Shown in pieces: positions 1-9,662 of a DNA stretch of 64,000 bases. Origin of the DNA: G963662675 sp963676845 (lineage in GTDB: Bacteria; Bacteroidota; Bacteroidia; Bacteroidales; Prolixibacteraceae); NCBI GenBank assembly GCA_963676845.2, contig CAXXKK010000006.1:127966-191965 (forward strand), in the 5' to 3' direction. How positions within the stretch are numbered: position 1 is the first letter of the stretch; every line of letters starts with the position of its first letter. The notes under the pieces were generated by a model. The model worked only from the letters and a program-made list of their open reading frames with translations, did no database searches and was not told the DNA's origin. The translations under genes were made by a program, and so were the position numbers.

Positions 1-1
1 T

Positions 2-529
2 TCCAATCGAGAACTGATGCAGGAACTATTCCTGATTCTACTTGTTTCATTGGCTTTGCTCTACTTTATTATGTCGTCACAGTTTGAATCATTGGTGCTT
101 CCTTTGATTATCCTGATTGAAGTTGTAATTGACATTTTTGGTGCTTTTCTGGCATTAAAACTGGGTGATTCTGGTATCAATATCATGTCGCTTATTGGGA
201 TTGTTGTAATGAGTGGAATTGTAATTAACGACTCTATTTTAAAGGTAGATACGATGAACCAACTCTATCGGCAAGGCTACTCATTAATGCATGCCATTGT
301 TGAAGCAGGTCACCGGAGACTTACAGCAATCCTTATGACCAGTATGACAACAATCCTTGCCCTTGTTCCCTTACTCTTTAGTTCGGGACTGGGAGCAGAT
401 TTACAACGACCACTGGCACTTGCTGTTATTGGTGGAATGATTTTGGGGACACTGATTAGTTTGTATCTGGTGCCGCTGCTATTCTACTATTTTAAAAGAA
501 CAAAGATATTAGAGCTAAGATCCAAGTAA
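2..529 (+). CDS. RND efflux permease, C-terminal fragment
   Basis: The reading frame is open to the left edge, so only the last ~175 residues of a resistance-nodulation-division (AcrB/CusA-type) inner-membrane permease are visible. Five hydrophobic segments follow one another. They match the last transmembrane helices of the second half of the family, including an SQFESL segment and a GIVVMSGIVINDSI stretch typical of the proton-relay helix region. These proteins exchange protons for export of drugs, metals or lipids across the envelope with a periplasmic adaptor and an outer-membrane channel, whose genes probably lie to the left. A second RND gene begins at 5073, and three lipoprotein genes separate the two. 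The family call is confident. The substrate cannot be told. Confidence 0.88.
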   Translation, partial: SNRELMQELFLILLVSLALLYFIMSSQFESLVLPLIILIEVVIDIFGAFLALKLGDSGINIMSLIGIVVMSGIVINDSILKVDTMNQLYRQGYSLMHAIVEAGHRRLTAILMTSMTTILALVPLLFSSGLGADLQRPLALAVIGGMILGTLISLYLVPLLFYYFKRTKILELRSK

Positions 530-544
530 AGAGACCGCATCATT

Positions 545-655
545 CCGAATTTGTTTTGGGAACTCTGTCAGCAAGAGTCTGGTTAAATTGAAAATAGGTA
601 CTGAAACCCCGTCTGACCAAGCCGGGCAAGAAGTTCAAGATAATGCTTTGAGCAG
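545..655. repeat. Palindromic intergenic repeat, copy A
   Basis: This copy resembles the hairpin-forming element at 4692-4785. Shared blocks include the segment around AACTCTGTCAGCAAGAGTCT and TACTGAAAC. Its right arm is interrupted by about 23 bp (CCCGTCTGACCAAGCCGGG core, 610-628), and the same insert occurs at 2176-2210. It lies just after the RND gene and before the first propeller gene. It is probably a decayed MITE/REP-like unit. That it is a family repeat is inferred from the three copies visible here. Confidence 0.6.
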
Positions 656-701
656 AAGAACAACAGAAACAATAGTAATTAAACAAAAATAAAAACTAAA
701 A

Positions 702-1856
702 ATGAAACTAAAAATGAAACTAAAAATGAAAAAAGTCGCTTATCTAATCCTTATTATGGCTTACGCCTGTTCACCTCAGCAAATTACTCAGGATGAGCCT
801 GTGGTGATTGATGTATTTAATAACAGCAATCCTGAAATAGAATTTGAGTCCATCGAGCTTATCCCTTTGGAAACGAATGAGGATATTCTTATTGGTGATT
901 TCTGGCGATTAAAGGTTGAAATGGATGAAGATGGATTTTATTTTGCGAATCAAGATAATCCAACGTCAGTTTTTCGATTTGACTCAAAAGGGAATTTTCT
1001 CAACTTAATTGGACATCATGGTAATGGACCTGAAGAATATAACGGAATAATCGATTTTTGTATTCATGGCGATACACTTGATGTTTTATGCAATGGCGGA
1101 ACAACTTCTCTTATTGTCGGTTATGATATTGATGGATCCTATTTATATTCAAAGACGGTAGATCTAAATTTAAATTCTTTTGATTGGTTTGATGCCGGAT
1201 ATTTGTTTGCAGTAAGTTATGGCACAACTGATTTACAGCCGTATAAAATTTGTAAGGCTGATGAAAACGGTTTCGTGACTCAATCATTCATGAAGAATAC
1301 ATCAAGCATTAATGTTCCGGTTACTGAAGAGAACTTTACAAACTCATCAAATACAGTTTTTTATCATGAATCATTTAATGATACCATCTATATGTATAAA
1401 GATGAGGATTATAAACCTGCTTATGTTCTTGATTTTGGCGATTATAAAATACCCGAAGAGTTTTATCAGGTTGATGTCATGTCTGCTTTTCAGCTAATAA
1501 TGAGTCAGGGGTTTGGATATATTGATATTATGTTGGATACGCCAGCTTATTCATTTTTTCAGGTTTCGAAACAAGGGGAAAAAGTTGATAATATTACTTC
1601 TAACTTATTGTTAAATAAATCTGATTATAAGGTTTTTAGTGAGTCTATTGATCTTGATAAAGTAGAATCACCCTTTATGTTTCCTATGTATGGGACATCA
1701 AATGATGAGTTTATTTTTCTGATCTATCCATATATGATTTTAGAAGATACAGAAGAATTTAAAAAGTTACCAATAACAAATCCTCAAGTGATTGAAACAC
1801 TTAATACAAATGATAATCCGGTAATTGCGATATGTCGGGTTAATAGTGATAGATAA
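702..1856 (+). CDS. Six-bladed beta-propeller lipoprotein (1)
   Basis: This predicted outer-envelope lipoprotein belongs to the Bacteroidota six-bladed beta-propeller family (DUF4934/BF3164-like). A short hydrophobic leader ends in AYAC-S, a plausible lipobox. The hallmark blade motif GHHGNGPEEY lies near residue 105, and ESFNDTIYMY matches the family NDTI-Y/F motif. The C-terminus ends with NTNDNPVIAICRV, a divergent form of the NDNPV tail seen in the other copies. The start is ambiguous because a 12-bp unit (AAAAATGAAACT) is repeated, giving in-frame ATGs at 702, 714 and 726. The 726 start gives the most usual leader (MKKVAYLIL). The function of the family is unknown. No Shine-Dalgarno sequence is evident. 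Confidence 0.85.
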   Translation: MKLKMKLKMKKVAYLILIMAYACSPQQITQDEPVVIDVFNNSNPEIEFESIELIPLETNEDILIGDFWRLKVEMDEDGFYFANQDNPTSVFRFDSKGNFLNLIGHHGNGPEEYNGIIDFCIHGDTLDVLCNGGTTSLIVGYDIDGSYLYSKTVDLNLNSFDWFDAGYLFAVSYGTTDLQPYKICKADENGFVTQSFMKNTSSINVPVTEENFTNSSNTVFYHESFNDTIYMYKDEDYKPAYVLDFGDYKIPEEFYQVDVMSAFQLIMSQGFGYIDIMLDTPAYSFFQVSKQGEKVDNITSNLLLNKSDYKVFSESIDLDKVESPFMFPMYGTSNDEFIFLIYPYMILEDTEEFKKLPITNPQVIETLNTNDNPVIAICRVNSDR

Positions 1857-2248
1857 TTGAGCTATGAAAAATCAAAACGCAGGAAAAATAAATGGACCCT
1901 GGGAAGGGGGGGGAGTTTATCCTAACTGGTTGGACTTGTAGTTAGTGTGATCGATTATGGTAACAGTGAATCTGTTGTCATAATCGATTTACCCGTTGGT
2001 GAGGAAATTATTAGTTGAAACGATACAGTTCAGTACAATTATGATCCTTTTTGTGAAAAAGTAAAGGTTGTCATCTTTCTAAAAATGAATGTATTGTTTG
2101 CCTTTGATGGTTAATTGATTAATTAAAAAACAGCCTTTAGACATTAGATAATGAATAATAATTTGATAGATGTTTTGAAACCCCGTCTGACCAAGTCGGG
2201 CAGGACGTTCTGAATGATGCTTTGAAATGAGGAATAAAAAATATAATC
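1857..2248. other. Gene-free spacer with a 17-bp hairpin and a G8 tract
   Basis: No convincing gene is present. A run of eight G lies at 1906-1913 inside a 25-codon ORF (1864-1941) that I do not trust. At 1950-1988 two 17-nt arms (beginning ATCGATTATGG) pair fully if two G-U pairs are allowed, around a five-base loop. No T-tract follows, so it is not a normal terminator. The right end contains intergenic repeat copy B. In one frame the hairpin region reads as peptide-like text that soon meets stops, so a decayed gene is possible. Confidence 0.5.
2175..2226. repeat. Palindromic intergenic repeat, copy B (right part)
   Basis: The stretch TGAAACCCCGTCTGACCAAG followed by TCGGGCAG and GTTCTGAATGATGCTTTGA closely matches 601-650 of copy A, including the insert absent from copy C at 4692. 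Only the right half of the element is recognisable. It lies directly upstream of the second propeller gene. Confidence 0.6.
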
Positions 2249-3352
2249 ATGAGAAGAACCTTCATAATATTTCTTTTAAGTATTATTTTTTATTCATGTT
2301 CTGAAAAATCTCAATTGGAAACAATATCGTTTCAAAATGCATTTTTAGAGGGGCAACGTATTGCCATTCAGGATTTTGTTCATGATGTTAAGCTTTGTCC
2401 TCTTCAAACGAGTTCAAATTGCCTTTTAGGAGATATTCAGAAAATTATCAAATCTGAAAAATATTATTTCATTCTTGATATGGAAAATATCCTTTACATG
2501 TTTAGCAGTGAAGGGAGTTTTGTCCGGAGAATCGGTGAAAAAGGGAATGATCCCAAAGAATATTCTTACATCTCTGATTTTGCAATAAATGACGATAATA
2601 AGCAAATCTATTTAAATACAAACAGAAATATATTGATCTATGATTTTAAAGGCATTTTCATAAAAGAAATCAATAACTACGGAGCAGGTCAACTTATTAG
2701 TTTTGACGATAAAATTATTATTTCGATGCCGGATATACCCACAGAGCAGAATGAAAAAGATGCCATACTTGTTGTTAATCAAGATGGAGATATTGAAAAA
2801 TCATTCAAAACAAATCTGGTTCGCCATTCCGGAATTGATCTGGAGTTTAGTATTCTGTATAAATCCAATAATAATGTCTATTACAAAGAAGAACGAAACG
2901 ATACCATATTTTCAATAAATCACTCATTTGAAAAAAATCAGGATAAAATTCTTCAAATGGGGAAATATCAAATGCCGGACGAAGAGTTTGATTTCGACAA
3001 AATGGATGCATGGGAAAAATACTATCGATTTGTAGAAATATTTGATTTTAACCCATTTACTATTTATGAAGTGCAAAATGGTCCGATAGGGGAAGTTGGC
3101 TATATTTTTAGGAACAATAAAAATGAAAAACTTATAAGAATATCCCAGGATGATGAACTTGAATTATTTATGGATGATCAATTTAGTATTCCAATTATTC
3201 CGGTTTCATCTTATAATAATCACCTGATTTGTTCGGTGTCCCCATTCTTTTTGAAAGAGTTATATGCATACTTAAATGTCGAATTGGGTGAGGGTGAAAT
3301 AACTTCTTCAGGTAATGATAATCCAGTTTTACTCGATATTGAAATATCATAA
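2249..3352 (+). CDS. Six-bladed beta-propeller lipoprotein (2)
   Basis: The leader MRRTFIIFLLSIIFYSC-S carries a clear lipobox (FYSC). Blade motifs appear as GEKGNDPKEY near residue 98, then YDFKGIFIKEI, and later ERNDTIFSI, matching the paralogues around it. The C-terminus SSGNDNPVLLDIEIS keeps the NDNPVL core but lacks the long KKAELEELA linker of the copies at 8.4-10.8 kb and 25.9-29.6 kb. The ATG at 2249 is the only start giving a signal peptide. It is an envelope protein of unknown role, and the next paralogue starts 72 nt downstream, so co-transcription is likely. Confidence 0.87.
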   Translation: MRRTFIIFLLSIIFYSCSEKSQLETISFQNAFLEGQRIAIQDFVHDVKLCPLQTSSNCLLGDIQKIIKSEKYYFILDMENILYMFSSEGSFVRRIGEKGNDPKEYSYISDFAINDDNKQIYLNTNRNILIYDFKGIFIKEINNYGAGQLISFDDKIIISMPDIPTEQNEKDAILVVNQDGDIEKSFKTNLVRHSGIDLEFSILYKSNNNVYYKEERNDTIFSINHSFEKNQDKILQMGKYQMPDEEFDFDKMDAWEKYYRFVEIFDFNPFTIYEVQNGPIGEVGYIFRNNKNEKLIRISQDDELELFMDDQFSIPIIPVSSYNNHLICSVSPFFLKELYAYLNVELGEGEITSSGNDNPVLLDIEIS

Positions 3353-3424
3353 TAAAAAAAGAAATAATTAGACAGCATTTTAGTATACAAAACCAAAATT
3401 TTAGAACCAGAAACTAAACGCGAT

Positions 3425-4669
3425 ATGAAAAACCAAAATCAAACCATTCAATTTACAGTTATAGCAATGCTGTTAGCTATGTTTTCTTCTTGTTCAAACA
3501 CAAATAATACAGCTTCGCAGCAGGGAGAAAACGGTTCTTTTTATACTATTCCTTTTGATGAGATTGTGAAAAATAAGCGAGAAGTTAAGCTGTCGGAATT
3601 TGCATCGGATATAGAGCTTATTCAACTTGAGAATACAAATGAAGCATTACTTAAGGATGTTGAAAATATAGAGTTTACCCAAGACTATATTTTAATAAAG
3701 TGTTGGCAACAGCCAATTCTGCAGTTTGATAGAAGTGGAAAGTTTATACAATATATTGGAGCAATTGGTAACGGACCTGGAGAATATGGGAGCTGCATGC
3801 AAATGTCTATTGATGAAGAAAGTGAAAGGGTTTATATCTGCTCTTTTAACTGGGATGTGTTGGTTTATGATTTCGAAGGGGAATTCATAAAATCTATAAA
3901 CTATCAGGATCACTGGTTCGAACTTATTTTTTGGGGAAGGGATAGCCTGTTTGTAAGTTATGCAGAACCTATGATGGGGAATGAGCTTAATGTGTTTACA
4001 GAACTTAATGAGCAGGATGATACCCTTCAGGGAATTCCAAACTACATTTTAACTGATGAAGCTCAATTAGAGTATCATGGAAATTTGATTGATATACAAA
4101 ACTATTTTTATCGGTACAACAATAAGCTCCATCTAAAAAGTAGTTATAATGATACAGTATATACTTATAACGATAAAAACAAATTTGCCCCTAAGTTTTT
4201 AATTGATCTAGGAAAATATAAGTTGCCGGAAGATCTTACCTATGAAAAGGTCTGGAAACGTTCTATGCCTGATAACCTCATTTGGACGAGCGTATATGAA
4301 ACACCCGGTTATGTTTTTATTCCTTATGGCTATCATTATGATCCAGATAAGCCTGACCTTAAAAATGAAGAAAGAGGTTGTGTCCTTTACAATAAAAACT
4401 CAAAAGAAGGAGTGGCTATTGAAGAAAGCAAGTTTGGTGGTTTTATTGATGATTTTATGGGATGTCCTGATTTCAGGCCTTCTGTAGTTAATGGTAATAC
4501 TGCCATGATGATGGTTACGGCTCTGGATATGAAAGAATACCTCGATTCGGAAGATTTTCGTGAAAGAGAAGTTCAATTCCCGGAGAAGAAGGAAGAGCTT
4601 AAGCAAAAAAATGAGACCCTCAATGAAGGAGATAATAATTTTCTGGTAGTAGTAACGATGGGAAAGTGA
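3425..4669 (+). CDS. Six-bladed beta-propeller lipoprotein (3)
   Basis: The leader MKNQNQTIQFTVIAMLLAMFSSC-S has an FSSC lipobox. The blade motif GAIGNGPGEYG is near residue 120, with SYNDTVYTYNDKNKF near residue 240. The C-terminal segment FPEKKEELKQKNETLNEGDN is a divergent version of the KKAELEELA...ENDNPV tail, here ending NNFLVVVTMGK. This gene is the last of three tandem paralogues between two RND permease genes. No enzyme motif is visible. A structural or ligand-binding propeller on the cell surface or facing the periplasm is a family-based inference. Confidence 0.87.
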   Translation: MKNQNQTIQFTVIAMLLAMFSSCSNTNNTASQQGENGSFYTIPFDEIVKNKREVKLSEFASDIELIQLENTNEALLKDVENIEFTQDYILIKCWQQPILQFDRSGKFIQYIGAIGNGPGEYGSCMQMSIDEESERVYICSFNWDVLVYDFEGEFIKSINYQDHWFELIFWGRDSLFVSYAEPMMGNELNVFTELNEQDDTLQGIPNYILTDEAQLEYHGNLIDIQNYFYRYNNKLHLKSSYNDTVYTYNDKNKFAPKFLIDLGKYKLPEDLTYEKVWKRSMPDNLIWTSVYETPGYVFIPYGYHYDPDKPDLKNEERGCVLYNKNSKEGVAIEESKFGGFIDDFMGCPDFRPSVVNGNTAMMMVTALDMKEYLDSEDFREREVQFPEKKEELKQKNETLNEGDNNFLVVVTMGK

Positions 4670-4691
4670 GAGAGAATGAAAATCTTGAATT

Positions 4692-4785
4692 TACATTATC
4701 CTGAACATGTTTCGGAAACTCTGTTAGTAAGAGTTTGAGTTAAATGGAAACAGATACTGAAACAAGTTCAGGATGACGCTTAGAA
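4692..4785. repeat. Palindromic intergenic repeat, copy C (complete)
   Basis: Arms TCCTGAACATGTTTCGG (4699-4715) and CTGAAACAAGTTCAGGA (4756-4772) are near-perfect reverse complements around a ~40-nt centre. This is the intact form of the element seen in parts at 545-655 and 2175-2226. With copy A it flanks the three-gene propeller block. Similar CTGAAACAAGTTCAG palindromes are, to my knowledge, common between genes in Bacteroidota. I could not check copy number. Confidence 0.7.
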
Positions 4786-4832
4786 AAGAGGATAGATATC
4801 GTTTGGGAAACTCAAATAGCAAAATACACAGA

Positions 4833-4881
4833 CCTAGCCCCGTAGGGGTGAAATCTAGATAATCCGGGGTGAAGCCCCGGG
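4833..4881. repeat. Intergenic CCCCGTAGGGG / CCGGGGTGAAGCCCCGGG repeat
   Basis: Two adjacent small palindromes, CCCCGTAGGGG and CCGGGGTGAAGCCCCGGG, are joined by TGAAATCTAGATAAT. The block is GC-rich and stands out from its AT-rich surroundings. Such units recur between genes in many Bacteroidota genomes. Function is unknown and no T-tract follows. Confidence 0.55.
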
Positions 4882-4997
4882 AATATGAAATAAAAAATGA
4901 AAACCGTCTGCGGGAAAATGAGGAGAAAAGAACGAGGGGTTCCTCAGACGTAAGTGAATAGATCGTTTAGAATAGAGAAATAAAGAAACATAAATAA

Positions 4998-5031
4998 AGA
5001 TTGCTTCGCTACGCTCGCAATGACGCTTCGG
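4998..5031. repeat. Intergenic repeat with ATTGCTTCGCT...GCAATGACG hairpin
   Basis: ATTGC-TTCGCTACGCTC-GCAAT forms a short GC-rich hairpin followed by GACGCTTCGGG. This text is a widely dispersed bacterial intergenic repeat. Here it sits about 40 nt before the second RND gene, ending a run of four unrelated repeats between 4692 and 5031. Confidence 0.6.
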
Positions 5032-5072
5032 GCAGCGACAACCTGAACCCTGAAACATGAAATTCTTAACAT

Positions 5073-8000
5073 ATGAACCTCAAAACTAAAAAATATCGCT
5101 TATCCTCTTTCTCTGTGCTGGTTGTATTTGTCCTGCTGGTAATTATGGGAGCAAGCCTTATTTCCATGTTGAATGTGCAATTGAACCCGTCCCGTTCATT
5201 ACCCAATTTGTCGGTTGAGTATAGCTGGCATAATGCTTCAGCAAGGGTAATCGAGCAGGAAGTTACCTCGAAGCTCGAAGGCTTGTTTAATGCGGTAAAT
5301 GGTATTGAGGAAGTATCATCTGTTACATCACGGGGTAGTGGCTCAATTAGCCTGTCATTTAAAGAGAATGTAAATCTGGATGCCATACGTTTTGAGATTG
5401 CTTCACTTATCCGGCAGGTGTATCCCGAATTACCCGAAGAAGTATCTTTTCCCCAGATATCACTTAGTTCCAGTGGTACTCTCAGAGAACCTATTTTGGC
5501 CTATACTTTAAATGGAAGTGCCAGCCCATATTATATACAAAAATATGCAGAGGATCATTTGGTCCCTGCTCTTTCGTTAATTGAAGGGATTTATGAAGTA
5601 AGGGTTTCTGGTTCTACCCCTTATGAATGGGAAATTAAGTACAATTCTGATAGAATACAGACTTTGGGTATTTCTGTTACTGATATTCAACAGGGGATAA
5701 ACAACTATTTTCAGGATTCATACCTGGGGCAAGGAAATACCAGCAAGGTCGGAAATGAGGATGCCTTAATAACTGGTGTTTATTTGGCTTCGGTTTCACC
5801 ATCAGATAGTGTTGATTGGCGTTCTATACCAATAAAAAAGGTAGATAACCGCATTTTTACGCTGGGAGATTTGGCAACAGTAACTTATAAAGAACAGGAG
5901 CCAACCAGCTATTACCGCATCAATGGGTTAAATACCATTAATATGGTTATTTATCCTGAGGATGATGTAAATACAATACGACTTGGTGGAACTATAAAAG
6001 ATAAAATTGCCAGTTTGCGGGCTGAGCTTCCTGCCGGTTATTCGCTGTTGCTGGCTAGCGATTCAACTGAATATGTGGTTGATGAGTTGAAAATGGTAGG
6101 CATGCGTACCATTTTTTCCTTGCTCATTTTGCTTACGTTCGTTTTGCTTATCAGTCGTCAGTTGAAATACCTTTTGTTGATTTTCTTAAGCATTGTGGCT
6201 AATCTTTTGGTGGCCTGTATCCTGTATTATGCACTCAAAATTGATATTCACCTGTATTCGTTGGCCGGGATAACCATTTCCTTTGGAATTATCATTGATA
6301 ACAGCATTATCATGATTGACCATATCCGGCACCAGGGAAACCGGAAAGCCTTTATTGCTATCCTGGCAGCAACATTAACAACAATAGGGGCATTAAGCAT
6401 GGTTTTCTTTTTGAAAGAAGAACAGCAGCTGAATTTGGTTGAGTTTGCACAGGTAATTATTGTAAACCTTGCTGTTTCCATGGCTGTTGCGCTATTTTTT
6501 ATTCCGGCATTAATGGATAAGGTGAAATTGGAAGTGAAGAAAAGTAAAAGCTTTTTCCGCCGTAAACGTAGGGTATTAAAATTAACGAATAAGTACACTC
6601 GTTTCATTCTCTGGTCCAAAAGGCATAAATGGATATATGTTACCCTGTTTATTCTCGGTTTTGGAATACCTATACACTGGTTGCCAACCGAAATTGAAGA
6701 AGAAGGAAAGTGGGCGGATCGCTATAATAAAACATTGGGAAGTACTGTGATTACAGAAGATGTTCGTCCTGTTCTTGAAAAAATTTTTGGAGGTTCCCTG
6801 CGTTTGTTTACTGAATATGTTTTTGAGAGTTCATACTATTCTGAGCCTGGACAAACAACTTTGTATGTCAGTGGAATAATGCCTGAGGGTTGCACTATTC
6901 AGCAGTTAAACGATGCCATTGTGTTAATGGAAAACTTTATCAGTAAATATGATGAAGTTGATATGTTCCAGACATCAATATCAGGATATAATAGTTCCAT
7001 CATAATTATCACTTTTAAGCCAGAGTTTGAAAACAGTTCATTTCCTTATGTGCTAAAAGAGGCTATTACTTCCAAGGCAATTAGTTTAGGTGGGCTGGAC
7101 TGGTCAGTAACTGGTGTTGGGCAGGGTTTTTCGAATGCTCTAGGTACAAGTTCAGGGAATCAAAGTATTAGTCTGGAAGGTTATAATTACGATGAATTAT
7201 ATGGATATGCGGAACAGCTAAAAGGTCTTTTAGAGGAAAATGAGCGTGTACAGAATGTCGAAATTAGGGGAGGTACAAATACATACTACTATTATTCAAG
7301 ACCCACAACATTATATGAATATTATCTTGATTTTGATCAGGAAGGTTTTGGCTTAAATGAGGTGTCTGTTGGACAGTTTTACAATTTTCTTCGAAATAAG
7401 GTATATCGAGGAGGTCTGATGTCTGTTTACCAGGATAACGAAGCACAACCTGTTTCGTTGGTTGCTGACTCATATGGAGAATACAATGTGTGGGATTTAC
7501 GTAATCGTCCGGTAAGTATTGGAGATGGCACATATAAACTTGTCGATTTTGGTGATATCAGTAAACAAAAGGACAGGTAACGATATTTACAAAACCAATC
7601 AGCAATACCAGTTAATAGTTGCTTATGACTTTGTGGGGCCTTCTCGTTTGGCCGAAATTGTTCGCGAAAGACATGAAGATCAAATAACAACTTACCTTCC
7701 ATTGGGTTATTCGGTGCGGGAAACAGATCGTAATTATTGGTATAATCCAGGGAAAAAACGCAGTATTACCTAATCTTATTGGTTATTCTGATCATCTACT
7801 TTATTTGTTCCATTCTATTGGAGTCTTTATTGCATGCCACTGGCAATTATCTTTATGATTCCGGTTTCGTTTATTGGTGTTTTCCTGACCTTCTACCTCT
7901 TCGATTTTAACTTTGATCAGGGGGGCTTCGCTTCTTTTGTGCTGCTGTGTGGAATTGTGGTTAATGCCGGTCTGTATATCATTAACGATTATAATAACTT

Positions 8001-8247
8001 CTGTCGTGCAAAAGGTGGAACAAACAGTCTGAAATTGTATATGAAAGCCTTTAACCATAAAATCATACCTATCTTTTTGACTATCATATCAACCATCCTA
8101 GGACTTGGTTCCTTTTGTGTGGGCCGGGCAAAATGAAGTGTTTTGCGGTTTGCCTTTGCTGCCGGGGCTATGGGAGGTTTGCTCTTTTCTGTGACTGCGA
8201 TATTGGTTTATCTGCCGCTGATGTTGAAGCTGACTACTAAAAAATAA
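5073..8247 (+). pseudogene. RND efflux permease, frameshifted in last 0.6 kb
   Basis: The first 835 codons are an uninterrupted RND permease: a TM1 leader near 12-33, a periplasmic porter domain with the NASARVIEQEVTSKLEG motif, a TM block near 340-480, and TM7 near 518-537. After about 7576 the rest of the family sequence continues in other frames: TGNDIYKTNQQYQLIVAYDF, then QYYLILLVILIIYFICSIL, then PLAIIFMIPVSFIGVF, then FAFAAGAMGGLLFS, ending with TAA at 8245. Shifts lie near 7576 (+1), 7753-7758 (one A too few), 7829-7834 (+1), 8124 (+1) and 8145 (+2). The residues stay family-like throughout, so either the gene was broken very recently or the sequence has errors. Assembled length is about 1050 residues, normal for the family. 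Confidence 0.82.
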
Positions 8248-8423
8248 AAATATCAAAACCAAAATGAAAAATCTTAAATCCGAAATTCCAATTTATGTAA
8301 TTTATAAGGAATAAGCTAATGAATATTGATGCTGGATGGGTGAAAAATGAAAGAATAAGTGTTTAATGCTTCGCATTTGAACATTCAAATCCTCAAACAA
8401 ATAATATCTAATATTTAATCAAA

Positions 8424-9596
8424 ATGAAAAGATCACTTCTATTTGTATTTACTGCACTTGTTTTTGCATCATGTAGTCAACCACAACAACCTGAAAATAT
8501 TGTGGTTGATGTTGAATCTGCAATTGGAACAGAATCGAATAAAATGCTGACAGATTATATTGAAAGTATCGAATATATTCCTTTAGAAACTACCTCAGAA
8601 ATCATATTAAATCGTATTTACAATGTTTATGTGACTGATGACTATTTTGTTGTTTTTTGATGATGAATTGTTCGATTTTTGACCATAACGGTAAGTTTGT
8701 TAGAAAAATTGGTCGGATTGGAAATGGCCCTGGAGAATATTCGAATGTTACATCTGCCTATTATTCTCATATTTCCCAACATATATATTTCCCAAGAACT
8801 TCAACAGGAAATATGCTGGAGTTTGATCTTGATGGAAATGTTATTAATGAAATTCCTTTGAATGGAGTACTATCTATGAATTTTGCAAATATTAATTCAA
8901 CAACATTTGCATGTTATGTATTAAACCTACAGGGAAGTGAAGTTGATAAATGCATCATATTTAATGAATATGGCGAAGAAATTGCTAAAATCCCGAATAA
9001 TGACTTTTTTACTTTTGGAAATTCAATGTTTGTAAATAATGCCGAAGGTATTTTCTTTAACTCAGGTGATAAGCTGAATTTTAAAGAATATTTTAACGAT
9101 ACAATTTATCAGTTTCGTTCCGATACGATTTTATCACCCCGAATGGTATTTAATTCCGGAAAATACAAGGTTTCAGCCGATTTAAAATCTGATCCGGAAA
9201 ATTATCTGGAAACTTATAATCGTGATTATTTTATTGTCAGTCACATCCTTGAAACACCCTCTTTACTATTCTTTAGTTATAGGTATGATGGAACGTTCCA
9301 ATGCCTTGATCTATAATAAAAAATCCGGAACGGTTGATAATTATCCGGGGACAGAAGAATATGCAGGCATTCCAAATGATTGGGACGGAGGAATAAGTTT
9401 TTATCCCGGAACAAATGACAAGAATATTTGTGTTCAGGTAGTTGATTCGTATAGACTTATCGAACACGCTAACTCCCCAGAATTTCAAAACTCCACACCT
9501 CAATACCCAGGAAAGAAAGCGGAACTGGAAGAGCTAGCAAAGAGCCTTAATGAAAATGACAACCCGGTGTTGATGTTGGTGAAACTGAAAGAATAA
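8424..9596 (+). pseudogene. Six-bladed beta-propeller lipoprotein (4), three frameshifts
   Basis: The leader MKRSLLFVFTALVFASC-S has an FASC lipobox. The frame breaks at the T6 run 8653-8658 and again at the T5 run 8676-8680. Removing one T from each restores YFVVFDDELFDFDHNGKF followed by VRKIGRIGNGPGEY. A third extra base near 9296-9297 separates FFSYRYDGT from ALIYNKKSGTVDNYP. The repaired protein is ~389 residues with EYFNDTIYQF and the full tail TPQYPGKKAELEELAKSL...NDNPVLMLVKLKE. The coding signature survives in every piece, so a functional lipoprotein misread at homopolymers is likelier than a decayed gene. Confidence 0.8.
9456..9596 (+). repeat. 141-nt tail module, copy 1
   Basis: This stretch, the C-terminal coding module of the propeller gene ending at 9596, differs from 10698-10838 at four of 141 positions. 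Similarity stops just upstream (VVDSYR versus VNAYE coding DNA) and immediately after the stop codon. The rest of the two genes is only distantly related. This indicates gene conversion or recent module exchange. Confidence 0.85.
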
Positions 9597-9662
9597 GAGT
9601 TTGAATGTTTGAGAAATTGAATGTTCACAACCTCAAGAAAAATGAAATTTGATAATTATAAA

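Noticed and set aside
1864..1941. A 25-codon peptide gene (GPWEGGGVYPNW) as a modified-peptide precursor near propeller genes
   Set aside because: No leader of the NVEALA type, no maturation enzyme in the window, and the frame depends on the G8 run.
5073..8247. Programmed frameshifting in the RND gene
   Set aside because: Five shifts of mixed sign without slippery heptamers plus downstream structures cannot be programmed.
8653..8680. Phase-variable T-tracts in the propeller gene at 8424
   Set aside because: Both T-runs are short (6 and 5), both need correction at once, and the same error type occurs in trxB and a tRNA. Sequence error explains it better.
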